Source of the DNA: an uncultured Fretibacterium sp.
GTDB lineage: Bacteria > Synergistota > Synergistia > Synergistales > Aminobacteriaceae
DNA length: 64,000 nt
Assembly: GCA_937900285.1 (NCBI GenBank)
Contig: CALCEM010000027.1
Location: forward strand, 3,143-67,142
Direction of reading: 5' to 3'
Position numbers and translations under genes: made by a program. Below are positions 27,677 to 36,616 of the stretch, in pieces; the stretch's first letter is position 1, and each line of letters opens with the position of its first letter. Below the pieces are notes generated by a model, which was not told where the DNA came from, ran no database searches, and saw only the letters and a program-made list of their open reading frames with translations.

Positions 27677-28366
27677 ATGGCTGATGAACGTAATGATGAT
27701 TCTTTACAGGAAATAGCCGCAGCTACATCATCGAGACGAAATAATAATAAAAAAAAGCAGCATGGGAAATTAACATTATTTTTCTGGCTTGTATTATTGG
27801 CTTTGGGAGCTGCTACGGGGCTGCATTTAAGCGGAATTTGGGATGGCCGTCCATTATTCTGGAGCATTATTCCGAGAATTCCTTATGTTGGCGGCAGGTT
27901 AGCGAAATTTTTCCAAGTTCCAGAACGTTACGCAATGACAATTAATGCGAGGCGTGCGCTTGAGCTTGAGGAATGGCAGAGGAGGCTCGATGAACAGGAA
28001 CGCAAAATAGCAGAAGACGATGCCGGACGAGAAGAACAATATGAAGCGATGCAAAAATCTATTACGACATATTCGAGGGATTTGTTATTGCGCGAGAGAA
28101 AAATAAGGGAGCGCGAGGCAGTTCTTAATGCAGAAAACGGCGGAGGACCTACAGCAAGTGAACAGGAAATGATGAACCAGGTCGCTCGAACTTATCAGGA
28201 TATGTCTGCCCGCAGTGCTGCTTCAATTGTGAACCAGTTGCGCGATAATTTGGCCGTTGAACTTTTGATGAAATTACCGAATGATGTAAGGGCTTCAATT
28301 ATGAGCAAGATCAGACCGCAAAAGGCTTCCAGATTAACCGAGCTTATGTCGCACCCAAGACGTTAA
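27677..28366 (+). CDS. MotE/FlbB-like membrane protein of the flagellar operon
   Basis: This protein of about 229 residues has a charged N-terminus, one membrane helix (LFFWLVLLALGAATGLHLSG), a long coiled coil (about 100-165) and a C-terminal helical domain (ELLMKLPNDVRASIMSKI) that resembles the MgtE N-terminal repeat used in MotE and FlbB-type stator or rod chaperones. The open frame reaches a GTG at 27662, but I choose the ATG at 27677, four bases after the previous stop. It probably acts in the periplasm on motor assembly. The exact homologue is uncertain. Confidence 0.6.
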   Translation: MADERNDDSLQEIAAATSSRRNNNKKKQHGKLTLFFWLVLLALGAATGLHLSGIWDGRPLFWSIIPRIPYVGGRLAKFFQVPERYAMTINARRALELEEWQRRLDEQERKIAEDDAGREEQYEAMQKSITTYSRDLLLRERKIREREAVLNAENGGGPTASEQEMMNQVARTYQDMSARSAASIVNQLRDNLAVELLMKLPNDVRASIMSKIRPQKASRLTELMSHPRR

Positions 28367-28389
28367 ATTGAATTGAGGATGATTTTAAA

Positions 28390-30048
28390 ATGGCTCTAGA
28401 TGTTTCCATATTTTTACAGCTTCAGTCTAATAATAAAATTAATAGTTCGCAGGAAAATAATAATTTAAATTCTCAGAACGGGAATAATAATTCATTTGAG
28501 AGTTTGTTCTCAAAAATTAATAATAATAATAATAAAATTCCTGATGAAAATATTAATAATGTCCGCGAAAATAATAATAATTTGAATTTGATCCGGAGCA
28601 ATAGTAATAATAATTTAATTTCCGGTTCGGTTCTTGATGCCATAATCCCGGACGAAAATAATATTAATGATGCTTCAGACTTAACACAAGAAAATAACGA
28701 GCAGAATATTAATTTTAATTTCAAAAATAATTTATTGGGTTCGATTAAAAAATTTTTGTCTGATTCCGGGAAATCTCAGGACGAAATTAATAACATCGAG
28801 GATCAAATTAATAATTTAATTGACGAATTTATTAAAGACCCCGAACATGACGCGGAAATTTTAAAAAGTAACTTCGCCGAAGTTCTAAATAAAAATAATT
28901 TGAGTGAGCAGGACGAATTAAATTTAAATTTGCCGGATGAAATAAAAAATATTATTGACGAGTTTAATTTTAATTTTGATTTTGCCGGCCATGAAGTTAA
29001 GAGCGGCGATGAAAATAAAAACAAGCTCGAAGCGAAAAATAATAATGACGATGAAAATTTAAATGATGATCCAGACGAAAATTTAAATAATTTAAATGCG
29101 AATAATAATTTAATTTCGGGATTGGTTCAGCAGGAAAATTCAAAAATTAATGCCGAAAATAATGACGAAAAAAATTTAAAAATTTCGCACGAAAAATCCG
29201 CAAAAAATTCAGTTGTTGAGCTTGATGATGAATCTGAAAATGTGCCTGTAAATGTGCCTGTAAAAAATGAGGATTCCAACGATGATCCGGAAGCGTTTAG
29301 AAAAATTTTGACAAGGGAGAATAATAACTCAAATAATAATAATGTCAACAATGAAAACGAGAACGATGACGAAAATAATAATTTTGGAAATGATTTTTTA
29401 AGGCTGAACGAAAATAATAATAATAATAAAAATTCCCGCTCGCAAAATAATAATAATGATTCGCGCAAAAATAATAATTTAAAAAATAATAACGTTTCAA
29501 GTTACGATTATAATAAAAATTACCGCGCAGAAAATTCCCGGAATGATTTTCAAACATTTTTCGAAGGGGTTTTAAATAATCGCCGCACGGTTTCACAAGA
29601 AATTTCAGCACCTTTAAATTTGAGGAGTAATTTTAATTTTAATCAGGCTGAAACATTGCGTGAAGGTTTTGTAAACGTCGTGAGATTTATACGGGCTGAC
29701 GGACTTCAAAAAGCAAATATGATAATTGATCCGCCGGCTTTGGGCAGAATTTCGGTTGAATTGACCTCTACAACTTCGGGAGTGGAAGCAGCGTTAAAAG
29801 TTTCGAGCGAGCAGGTTAGAATTTTAGTGCAGAGCCAGATCACTCAAATACGCATGAATTTATCTCAGCAGGGCGTACAAGTTACGGAATTTTCGGTAGA
29901 TGTTCAGCAGGATAATTCTCAGAATAATAATAATAATTCTGGTCAACAAAATGATCGCGGACAATATTTTAATTTTAATCAAGATGATGATGAATCCGAA
30001 GAATTTAGAATTGATCTTGAAGAGGGGTTATTATATTGGCTTGCGTGA
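28390..30048 (+). CDS. fliK: Flagellar hook-length control protein FliK, Asn-rich
   Basis: This 552-residue protein measures the hook and switches export specificity. The C-terminal Flg_hook domain is clear (PPALGRISVELTSTTSGVEA near 447-466, then VRILVQSQITQIRMNLSQQG). The first about 400 residues are disordered and dominated by Asn runs (about 30 of the first 100 residues), encoded largely by AAT and AAC triplets. This is a strong compositional oddity of a low-GC genome. It stays in frame throughout. Long antisense frames here are only shadows of the AAT repeats. Confidence 0.88.
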   Translation: MALDVSIFLQLQSNNKINSSQENNNLNSQNGNNNSFESLFSKINNNNNKIPDENINNVRENNNNLNLIRSNSNNNLISGSVLDAIIPDENNINDASDLTQENNEQNINFNFKNNLLGSIKKFLSDSGKSQDEINNIEDQINNLIDEFIKDPEHDAEILKSNFAEVLNKNNLSEQDELNLNLPDEIKNIIDEFNFNFDFAGHEVKSGDENKNKLEAKNNNDDENLNDDPDENLNNLNANNNLISGLVQQENSKINAENNDEKNLKISHEKSAKNSVVELDDESENVPVNVPVKNEDSNDDPEAFRKILTRENNNSNNNNVNNENENDDENNNFGNDFLRLNENNNNNKNSRSQNNNNDSRKNNNLKNNNVSSYDYNKNYRAENSRNDFQTFFEGVLNNRRTVSQEISAPLNLRSNFNFNQAETLREGFVNVVRFIRADGLQKANMIIDPPALGRISVELTSTTSGVEAALKVSSEQVRILVQSQITQIRMNLSQQGVQVTEFSVDVQQDNSQNNNNNSGQQNDRGQYFNFNQDDDESEEFRIDLEEGLLYWLA

Positions 30049-30083
30049 TATAAAAAAAATTTTAGAACGGGAGGAATTTTAAA

Positions 30084-30518
30084 ATGTCAGTTACAAATGT
30101 AGGCGCAACATATTCGGCGGCTTCGAGTACATCAAATTCAAGTGCTGTAACTACGGCAGCTAATAATGAACTCGGTAAAGATGCATTTTTAAAATTATTA
30201 ATTGCAGAGCTTCAAAACCAGGACCCAACTAACCCAATGGAAGACCGTGAATTTATTTCACAAATGGCGACGTTTTCAAGTTTGGAGCAAATGCAAAATA
30301 TTAATAGCACTTTGCAGTCAATGGCTGAAGCTAATAAATTTAGTGCAGTAAGTTATATCGGCAAAGCTGTAGCATTTACGACGGGCGAGGGCGAAGATGC
30401 AAAACAGGTTGCGGCGATCGTAAATTCTGTATGGTTTGATCCTGATCAGGGTGCGATACTTGACACGACTGAAGGAGAAATCCCATTGAGTCAAGTAGAA
30501 GGAGTTTCAGAAGTTTAA
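30084..30518 (+). CDS. flgD: Flagellar hook capping protein FlgD
   Basis: This 144-residue protein caps the growing hook. The conserved N-terminal motif is LGKDAFLKLLIAELQNQDPTNPMEDREFISQMATFSSLEQMQN in meaning; the key pieces are KDAFLKLL and LQNQDPTNPM near residues 32-55. The C-terminal Fn3-like part is missing, so it corresponds to the short form of FlgD. It lies between fliK and flgE, as usual, and has a GGGAGG SD. Confidence 0.93.
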   Translation: MSVTNVGATYSAASSTSNSSAVTTAANNELGKDAFLKLLIAELQNQDPTNPMEDREFISQMATFSSLEQMQNINSTLQSMAEANKFSAVSYIGKAVAFTTGEGEDAKQVAAIVNSVWFDPDQGAILDTTEGEIPLSQVEGVSEV

Positions 30519-30590
30519 ATTATGCCGGAAATTTTACGATAATGAAATTAAAATAATTAAATAAAATTTTCAAGGGGGCATAAATAAAAT

Positions 30591-32789
30591 ATGATTAGAT
30601 CATTAATGACGGCAGTTACAGGAGTTCGAGCGCACCAGACGATGCTTGATGTAACTGGGAACAATATCGCAAATGTAAACACTGTTGGATTTAAAAAGGA
30701 TTATACAATTTTTTCGGACTTGATGTATCAGACGCAGAAAAGTGCTTCAGGTGCAGGCGATGAACTTGGAGGAATTGATCCGGCTCAGGTTGGACTTGGA
30801 GTAAATGTTACGGCGATTGAAACAATTTTCACGCAAGGTTCAGCGTCATATACTGGGAGTGCTTCGGATATGATGATACAGGGTTCAGGGTTTTTTGTTT
30901 ACAAGAGTGGCACCTCAGAAGTTTACAGCAGGTCGGGCGCAACAGTCCGCGATGAGAATTCGGATTTAGTTTTATCTGGTTCAGGATATTATTTGCAGGG
31001 CTATGAAATAACAGAAGACCCATTAAACACCGGCGAATACGTTCGAAGTAGCGAGTTAAGTAATATAAATGTTCCAGTCGGGAAAAAAATTGAGCCTAGA
31101 GCAACAACAGAAGTTCAATATCAATGTAATTTAGATTCTCGGACCGATGCATATTTGCCGTATGGATTTATGGATTTGCCGTTAAATGCTTATACAGGTT
31201 GGACGGGCAATGATTCCGGAACAGCAAAAGTTTCAATAGATGGATTTGACTGCGATATACGATATAAATCACTTTCAGATCTTCCGTCAGGTAATTCGGC
31301 TGGCGATGACGGCTCGAATTATCTTGAAATATATATTGACGATGGAATTGAAGCGGGAGACAAACAAAAAAGTATAATTTTTGACATGAGAGATATTGAC
31401 AGCGGAACGGGCCGCCCAAGTCTTTCATGCAGAACTGAATTTATAAACGTTGGATCAGCTTCTGAGGGTGGAGACATGCCGCAGTTATCAGTTGTATATG
31501 ATGATGATACCGGGACTTTAAAATTATTTAACGAAGATTCGGAAGTAGTATTTGAAACGAATTTAGCTGAACGCATGAATTATAAATCATTCGTATTAAC
31601 TGACAGGTCGACCAATCCGAGCACGACATATCCGGTTATAGCAGAATTTGATGAGAGCGTTGTAAATAGAGAATTTTCCGGCGGAAATGCTTCGGACATG
31701 TCAAAAACTTTAACGACTTTAACGATGTGGTATCCAAATCCTGAAGCGGACGGAGAAGAAGGCGGAGGAGTCGTGAAAATGACGGCGCAGGTTTATTTGA
31801 ATCCTGATGGAACTTTTACGGTTCCTGCTTTGCCTGAGAATACTGACGCTAATGGAGATTTATATATACCGATCGAGGGAACTTTACCCGGAGCATTTAA
31901 CGAAAATCAGGGCATAAGATTAAAAGTTTCAGATGATGGGACTTATTTGGATTTTCAGCAGGCTTTGGACCCGGCCAACCCGGTAAAATTTGAGAGCGTT
32001 GCGCAAATTAATATTGGTGGTTATCACTCCGTCAAAAAAACTATTTATGATGACAATGGAAATGAACACACTCTCGAAGTAAATTTTAAAAAGCTGACGA
32101 CAAACCGCTGGCGCTGGGAGGCTTATATAGTTGAGACTGATTCAGATGGGAATGAATCGTACAGCAATATAATTCCCGATCCGCATGCTGGAGAAATTGA
32201 ATTTAACGGGGCAGGTCTTATTCAAAACGCAGTGACCAGCGATAACACCAGACACGGAAATAATGATGAATCAAATGCCCGCGTAGAAATTGATATCCCA
32301 TTCAGTTTAAACGGTCAAAGCAACTCGACAGTAACTTTAAATTTTGGTGGCAGCGGAGAGGCTTTAATGGGTATAACTCAATTTGCTTCAACGACGACAA
32401 CAAAAGCAATTTATCAGGACGGTTACACGATGGGAATTCTTGAAAAATTTTCGATTGGTGTTGATGGGACTGTGACCGGGACGTATTCAAACGGCAAAAA
32501 TATTCCGATGTACAGAGTTGCGCTGGCCATGTTTGCAAATGAACAAGGTCTCGAAAAAATTGGTGATAGTTTGTTCAGTGCTTCTGTTAATTCCGGTGTA
32601 GCGAATATTGACCCGGCAAACTCAAACGGAAAAGGCTCGATCATGTCTCAAAATTTAGAAATGTCGAACGTCGATTTAACGGAAGAGTTTACGCATTTAA
32701 TTATTGCTCAGAGGGGATTTCAGGCGAACGCCAGAACGATTACAACGAGCGATCAAGTTTTGGAAGAGGTTGTAAATTTGAAGAGATAA
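30591..32789 (+). CDS. flgE: Flagellar hook protein FlgE
   Basis: This 732-residue axial protein forms the hook. The N-terminal MIRSLMTAVTGVRAHQTMLD and NNIANVNTVGFKK motifs and the C-terminal EEFTHLIIAQRGFQANARTI are the paired coiled-coil ends of rod/hook proteins. It is much longer than enteric FlgE (about 400 residues), because of large surface-exposed inserted domains in the middle. It is the last gene of the operon in this window. Confidence 0.94.
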   Translation: MIRSLMTAVTGVRAHQTMLDVTGNNIANVNTVGFKKDYTIFSDLMYQTQKSASGAGDELGGIDPAQVGLGVNVTAIETIFTQGSASYTGSASDMMIQGSGFFVYKSGTSEVYSRSGATVRDENSDLVLSGSGYYLQGYEITEDPLNTGEYVRSSELSNINVPVGKKIEPRATTEVQYQCNLDSRTDAYLPYGFMDLPLNAYTGWTGNDSGTAKVSIDGFDCDIRYKSLSDLPSGNSAGDDGSNYLEIYIDDGIEAGDKQKSIIFDMRDIDSGTGRPSLSCRTEFINVGSASEGGDMPQLSVVYDDDTGTLKLFNEDSEVVFETNLAERMNYKSFVLTDRSTNPSTTYPVIAEFDESVVNREFSGGNASDMSKTLTTLTMWYPNPEADGEEGGGVVKMTAQVYLNPDGTFTVPALPENTDANGDLYIPIEGTLPGAFNENQGIRLKVSDDGTYLDFQQALDPANPVKFESVAQINIGGYHSVKKTIYDDNGNEHTLEVNFKKLTTNRWRWEAYIVETDSDGNESYSNIIPDPHAGEIEFNGAGLIQNAVTSDNTRHGNNDESNARVEIDIPFSLNGQSNSTVTLNFGGSGEALMGITQFASTTTTKAIYQDGYTMGILEKFSIGVDGTVTGTYSNGKNIPMYRVALAMFANEQGLEKIGDSLFSASVNSGVANIDPANSNGKGSIMSQNLEMSNVDLTEEFTHLIIAQRGFQANARTITTSDQVLEEVVNLKR

Positions 32790-32809
32790 TAATTTTTTAT
32801 AAATATAAT

Positions 32810-32869
32810 TTTTCCTCTGGAATTTTAATTTTAATTTTTATTTTTATTTTTCTGGAGGAAAATTTTTTT
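32810..32869 (+). terminator. Weak possible terminator after flgE
   Basis: An 8-bp stem TTTTCCTC/GAGGAAAA (32810-32817 and 32855-32862) with a 37-base A/T loop is followed by a T run. The second arm also holds a GGAGG that could act as SD for the tiny frame at 32870. Confidence 0.35.
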
Positions 32870-32908
32870 ATGTGTATTTATAATTTATGCACAGTAAAAA
32901 TTTTTTAA
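32870..32908 (+). CDS. Possible 12-codon leader peptide upstream of PAP2 gene
   Basis: An ATG at 32870 is preceded by GGAGG at a good distance and opens a 12-residue frame (MCIYNLCTVKIF) that ends 22 bases before the PAP2 start. It is very short, and nothing shows that it is translated. It could be an upstream leader or chance. Confidence 0.2.
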   Translation: MCIYNLCTVKIF

Positions 32909-32930
32909 TTCAGGGAGTTTTTTTATATTT

Positions 32931-33881
32931 ATGGACATTCAATATTTATTATTTTTGCAGGATTTCAGAAACGGAATCGATAACGCTTTAACGCCTTTTA
33001 TGGAATGGGTTTCACTTTTTGGAATTACGTATATAATGCTCCTTCCGGTTTTTGTATATTGGTGTTTGGATAAACGTAAAGGTTTATTAATTTTTTCGGC
33101 GTTGAAAATTAGTCACACTTTAAATTCAATCGTAAAATTAACGGCGTGCGTATATCGTCCTTGGATTCGGGATGCGAGAATTATTCCGGCAGGTGATGCG
33201 ATCAGAACTGCGACAGGTTATTCATTTCCAAGCGGACACACTATGATGGCAACGCCTATATATGGCGGTCTTGCGTTGTGCAGTCAAAAAAAATATATTA
33301 AATTATTTTGGATTTTGGCAATTTTAGTAACTGGATTTTCTCGGAATTATTTGGGCGTACATACTCCGCAAGATGTTTTAGTTGGCTTATTGCTTGGAAC
33401 TATATCAATATATATAGCGAACTGGGTTTTAAATTATATCGAGAATAGCGACAAAAAATTTTTTGCTGTAATGTTAATTTGTGCATTAGCCGGAGCTTTA
33501 ACGCTTGTTTATGTAACTTATAAAAATTATCCGATGGATTATGTTGACGGTAAATTATTGGTCGACCCTGTTAAAATGACTCGTGATGCTTGGGGAGATG
33601 CAGGGGGTTTTATAGCATTTGCATTAATGTGGTGCATCGAAAAAAAATATATTAAATTCTCATCAACAGGTTTTAATTTAAAAGGGATTTTAATTAATTT
33701 AATTGGAATGTTGCCATTAATTTGGATGATCGGAAATCTAGAGGACATAACAACTGATATTTTTGGTTCACATCATGGCCGTTTGGCGTATCAGTTTATA
33801 TTTTATTTTTACATAATGGTAATTTGGCCGCTGGTTATAAAAATTTTGACTGGCAATAAGAATAATAAAAATAAAGTTTAA
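32931..33881 (+). CDS. PAP2-family membrane phosphatase
   Basis: This 316-residue multi-pass membrane protein has the three phosphatase motifs of the PAP2 superfamily: K-x6-RP (KLTACVYRP, about 64-72), PSGH (SFPSGHTMMA, about 99-108) and SR-x5-H-x3-D (SRNYLGVHTPQD, about 137-148). Such enzymes dephosphorylate lipid phosphates such as undecaprenyl pyrophosphate or phosphatidate. About eight hydrophobic helices are seen, more than in minimal PAP2 enzymes. It lies downstream of the flagellar operon but is probably a separate unit. Confidence 0.9.
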   Translation: MDIQYLLFLQDFRNGIDNALTPFMEWVSLFGITYIMLLPVFVYWCLDKRKGLLIFSALKISHTLNSIVKLTACVYRPWIRDARIIPAGDAIRTATGYSFPSGHTMMATPIYGGLALCSQKKYIKLFWILAILVTGFSRNYLGVHTPQDVLVGLLLGTISIYIANWVLNYIENSDKKFFAVMLICALAGALTLVYVTYKNYPMDYVDGKLLVDPVKMTRDAWGDAGGFIAFALMWCIEKKYIKFSSTGFNLKGILINLIGMLPLIWMIGNLEDITTDIFGSHHGRLAYQFIFYFYIMVIWPLVIKILTGNKNNKNKV

Positions 33882-33902
33882 TTTTGTAAATTTCATAAAA
33901 AA

Positions 33903-33947
33903 TCCCGGATTTTAAATTTTATTTCTTGATCTCCGGGAAAATTTTTT
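33903..33947. terminator. Bidirectional terminator between PAP2 and ldh genes
   Basis: The perfect stem TCCCGGA/TCCGGGA (33903-33909 and 33932-33938) has a T-rich tail on the plus side and A-rich sequence before it, between convergent genes. Confidence 0.72.
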
Positions 33948-33950
33948 TAT

Positions 33951-34892
33951 TTATAACACATCGTTCAGAACGCTTTTTAATATTTCTGCTGAAGACCGCA
34001 ATTTTTTATTTTCTTCCGCGCTTAATCTTATCGGGATCAAATCTTCCACGCCATCTTTACCGACTATAGCAGGCATACTCAAACATACATCATTAATCCC
34101 ATATGTGTCACGCATTAAACTTGAAATGGGCATCACGGATTTTTCATCGCGTATGATCGATTCAGCAATTTTTTTAATTGACATCGCTATCCCGTAATAT
34201 GTCGCGTTCTTGCGTTTTATAATTTCGTATGCGCTGTTTCTTACGCTGTTTTCAATTTCTCTCATCGCTTCAACGTGATTAAAATGCCCGCGCATGTTAC
34301 AAAAATCACTCAACGGAACTCCCGAAATATTTGCACTGCTCCACGTCGCAAACTCGCTGTCACCATGTTCACCAATTATAAAAGCGTGAATACTCCGGCT
34401 GTCAACTTTTAAATGTTCGCCCAATAAATATTTTAATCTCGCAGTATCAAGAACAGTCCCCGAACCTATAACATGATTTTCAGGCATACCGCTGAACTTT
34501 AAAGCCGTGTAAGTCAAAATATCCACCGGGTTAGCAACAACCAACATAACACCTTCGCAATGTCTTTTTGAAATTTCCGGCATGATGCTTTTAAATATCG
34601 CGACATTTTTTTTAACGAGATCCAAACGAGTTTCTCCGGGTTTTTGATTTGCTCCGGCTGTTACGACTATTACGGCAGCATCCGTCAAATCATCATAATT
34701 TCCGGCGTAAATTTGCATTGGCTTTGCTAACGGCATACCGTGCCCAATGTCTAGAGCTTCACCTTCCGCGCGGTCTTTATTCGCATCGAGCAAAACCATT
34801 TCCGAAAATAATCCGGACTGCATCAAAGCAAAAGCACCGGCCGAACCTACGAAGCCGCATCCTATTATTGCAATTTTTCTCAAATTCACCAT
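33951..34892 (-). CDS. ldh: L-lactate dehydrogenase
   Basis: This 313-residue NAD-dependent enzyme reduces pyruvate to L-lactate. It has the Rossmann motif IGCGFVGSAGAFAL, the mobile loop AGANQKPGETRLDL, substrate Arg in ANPVDILTY context, and the catalytic His in IIGEHGDSEFATWS. The Gln in GANQKPGETR is the residue that distinguishes lactate from malate dehydrogenases, where Arg stands. It lies 2 bases downstream of pepA and is probably co-transcribed with rpmB-pepA. Confidence 0.92.
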   Translation of the reverse strand: MVNLRKIAIIGCGFVGSAGAFALMQSGLFSEMVLLDANKDRAEGEALDIGHGMPLAKPMQIYAGNYDDLTDAAVIVVTAGANQKPGETRLDLVKKNVAIFKSIMPEISKRHCEGVMLVVANPVDILTYTALKFSGMPENHVIGSGTVLDTARLKYLLGEHLKVDSRSIHAFIIGEHGDSEFATWSSANISGVPLSDFCNMRGHFNHVEAMREIENSVRNSAYEIIKRKNATYYGIAMSIKKIAESIIRDEKSVMPISSLMRDTYGINDVCLSMPAIVGKDGVEDLIPIRLSAEENKKLRSSAEILKSVLNDVL

Positions 34893-34894
34893 TT

Positions 34895-36355
34895 TTACAA
34901 GTTCATAATATATTCAAGACATGTCCGAACACCGAACGCGCTCGCACCTTTTGAATAAATTCCATATTCTTTTTCATAAAAATCTGTCCCGGCTATATCC
35001 ATGTGAGCATATTTAATTTTTGGGTCGACGAAATTCGATAAAAATAACGCCGCGAAAATTGCTCCGCCGTATCTTTGCCCGGAGTTAGTTAAATCCGCGA
35101 AATTTGATTTTAAACTCTCTGAGATATGTTCATCTTCATGAGGCATTCTCCAAAATCTTTCGCCTGAAATTTCTGAAGCATTTAAAATTTTTTCGGCGAG
35201 TTCATCATCCTTCACAAATAACCCAGCGCACCATTTTCCTAAAGCTACCGCACAAGCTCCCGTTAATGTCGCCATGTCAATTATTGCATCCGGTTTTAAT
35301 TCGCTCGCTAAACTCAAAGCATCAGCCAAAACGAGACGGCCTTCAGCATCAGTATTATTTATTTCGACAGTTTTACCGTTGCGTATCCTGATAATATCAT
35401 CAGGTTTATAAGCGCTTCCGGACGGCATATTTTCGGCACATGACAAAATTCCGTGTACTTCGATGTCTGGTTTTAATTCTGAAACTCCGCGCATTATTCC
35501 GAGAACGTTGCACGCCCCAGTCTTATCGCCTTTCATCGTCAACATGTAATTATCTGGTTTAATATTTAATCCGCCACTGTCAAAAGTTATGCCTTTGCCA
35601 ACGAAAATAATTTTTTTACGTGCTTTACGAGGCTTATAAATTAAATGTATTAATCTCGGTGGATTTTCCGAACCGCTTCCAACAGCTAAAATTCCGCCCA
35701 TATTCTCGGATTTTAATTTTTTTTCGTCCCAAATTTCGCAGGTTAAATTTTTCTCGTCTGCTAATTTCTTAGCTATTTCGGCGAGCTTAACAGGATTAAT
35801 TTCGCAGCCTGGTTCGTTGGCTAATTCGCGGGAATAAATTTGAGATTTCGCGTAAACTTTTCCGTGTTCAATATCGGACTCGACTGAACTCAATAAAATT
35901 ATTTCCTCAAGTGAGAACGGCTCATAATCTTCGGGTTTAGTTTTATATTTATCAAATTCGTAGCTTGATAACTCGGAAATTTCACCGAAAATTTTATTTA
36001 AGCCTGTATATTTTAAATGTCCCGTTAATAATAATACTTTTTTATTATGCTGCCTTCCGACCGTTCGCAATCCCCACGCTAAAGAATCACGCACCAAATT
36101 TGAATTTACGTTCTCAGCTTTTCCCAAGCCTATTAAATATAAATTATTTACGCTTTCATTATCATAAATTGGGACTCGCAATAAACTTCCTTTTTTGCCT
36201 GTAAAATCTTTTCTGGAGCGTATATCTTTTAAAATGCTGTTCAAATTCCCCAGCTCTATATTTTCCGGGAGAACATCGCCGTCTCCTTCGCGCATTGGAA
36301 TTAAAACGGCAATATTCTTTAACTTAGCATTTTTTTTAAGCCTGCTGACCCGCAT
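34895..36355 (-). CDS. pepA: Leucyl aminopeptidase (M17 family)
   Basis: This 486-residue cytosolic metallopeptidase removes N-terminal residues from peptides. The C-terminal catalytic domain has VGKGITFDSGGLNIKP (metal ligand Asp, near 252-267) and NTDAEGRLVLADAL (near 331-344), the M17 signature. The N-terminal domain is less conserved. The ATG lies inside the last codons of rpmB (20-base overlap), and no strong SD is seen, which suggests translational coupling. Confidence 0.93.
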   Translation of the reverse strand: MRVSRLKKNAKLKNIAVLIPMREGDGDVLPENIELGNLNSILKDIRSRKDFTGKKGSLLRVPIYDNESVNNLYLIGLGKAENVNSNLVRDSLAWGLRTVGRQHNKKVLLLTGHLKYTGLNKIFGEISELSSYEFDKYKTKPEDYEPFSLEEIILLSSVESDIEHGKVYAKSQIYSRELANEPGCEINPVKLAEIAKKLADEKNLTCEIWDEKKLKSENMGGILAVGSGSENPPRLIHLIYKPRKARKKIIFVGKGITFDSGGLNIKPDNYMLTMKGDKTGACNVLGIMRGVSELKPDIEVHGILSCAENMPSGSAYKPDDIIRIRNGKTVEINNTDAEGRLVLADALSLASELKPDAIIDMATLTGACAVALGKWCAGLFVKDDELAEKILNASEISGERFWRMPHEDEHISESLKSNFADLTNSGQRYGGAIFAALFLSNFVDPKIKYAHMDIAGTDFYEKEYGIYSKGASAFGVRTCLEYIMNL

Positions 36356-36551
36356 TAAATGAAGCCCTCTTCACAAATCCTGAGCGTAAACATCTGGTGC
36401 AGACTTTCATTTTTATATAACTTCCGTCGCCTGCATCGACCTTTACATTTTGTAAATTAATGAGCCAGCGTCTTCTAGTATGACGATTTGAATGGCTCAC
36501 AGCATTTCCGGTAACTGGACCGCGTCCGCAACAATCGCAAAATTTTGCCAT
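36336..36551 (-). CDS. rpmB: Ribosomal protein L28 (bL28)
   Basis: This 71-residue basic protein is bL28 of the large subunit. It begins MAKFCDCCGRGPVTGNAVSH and continues with the conserved NRHTRRRWLINLQ. The zinc-binding form is present, with CDCC near residues 5-8 and CTRC near 52-55. An AGGAGG SD precedes the ATG. It is followed by, and overlaps, pepA. Confidence 0.97.
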   Translation of the reverse strand: MAKFCDCCGRGPVTGNAVSHSNRHTRRRWLINLQNVKVDAGDGSYIKMKVCTRCLRSGFVKRASFNAGQQA

Positions 36552-36616
36552 GATATAAAATTCCTCCTGATAAATATTAAATTTTTCACGGTCAAGAATT
36601 ATACTCTAAAATTAAG

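Noticed and set aside
29127..29611. Leu/Ser-rich and Tyr-rich antisense frames inside fliK
   Set aside because: They are translations of the AAT-repeat DNA on the other strand, which gives Leu or Tyr runs without stops.
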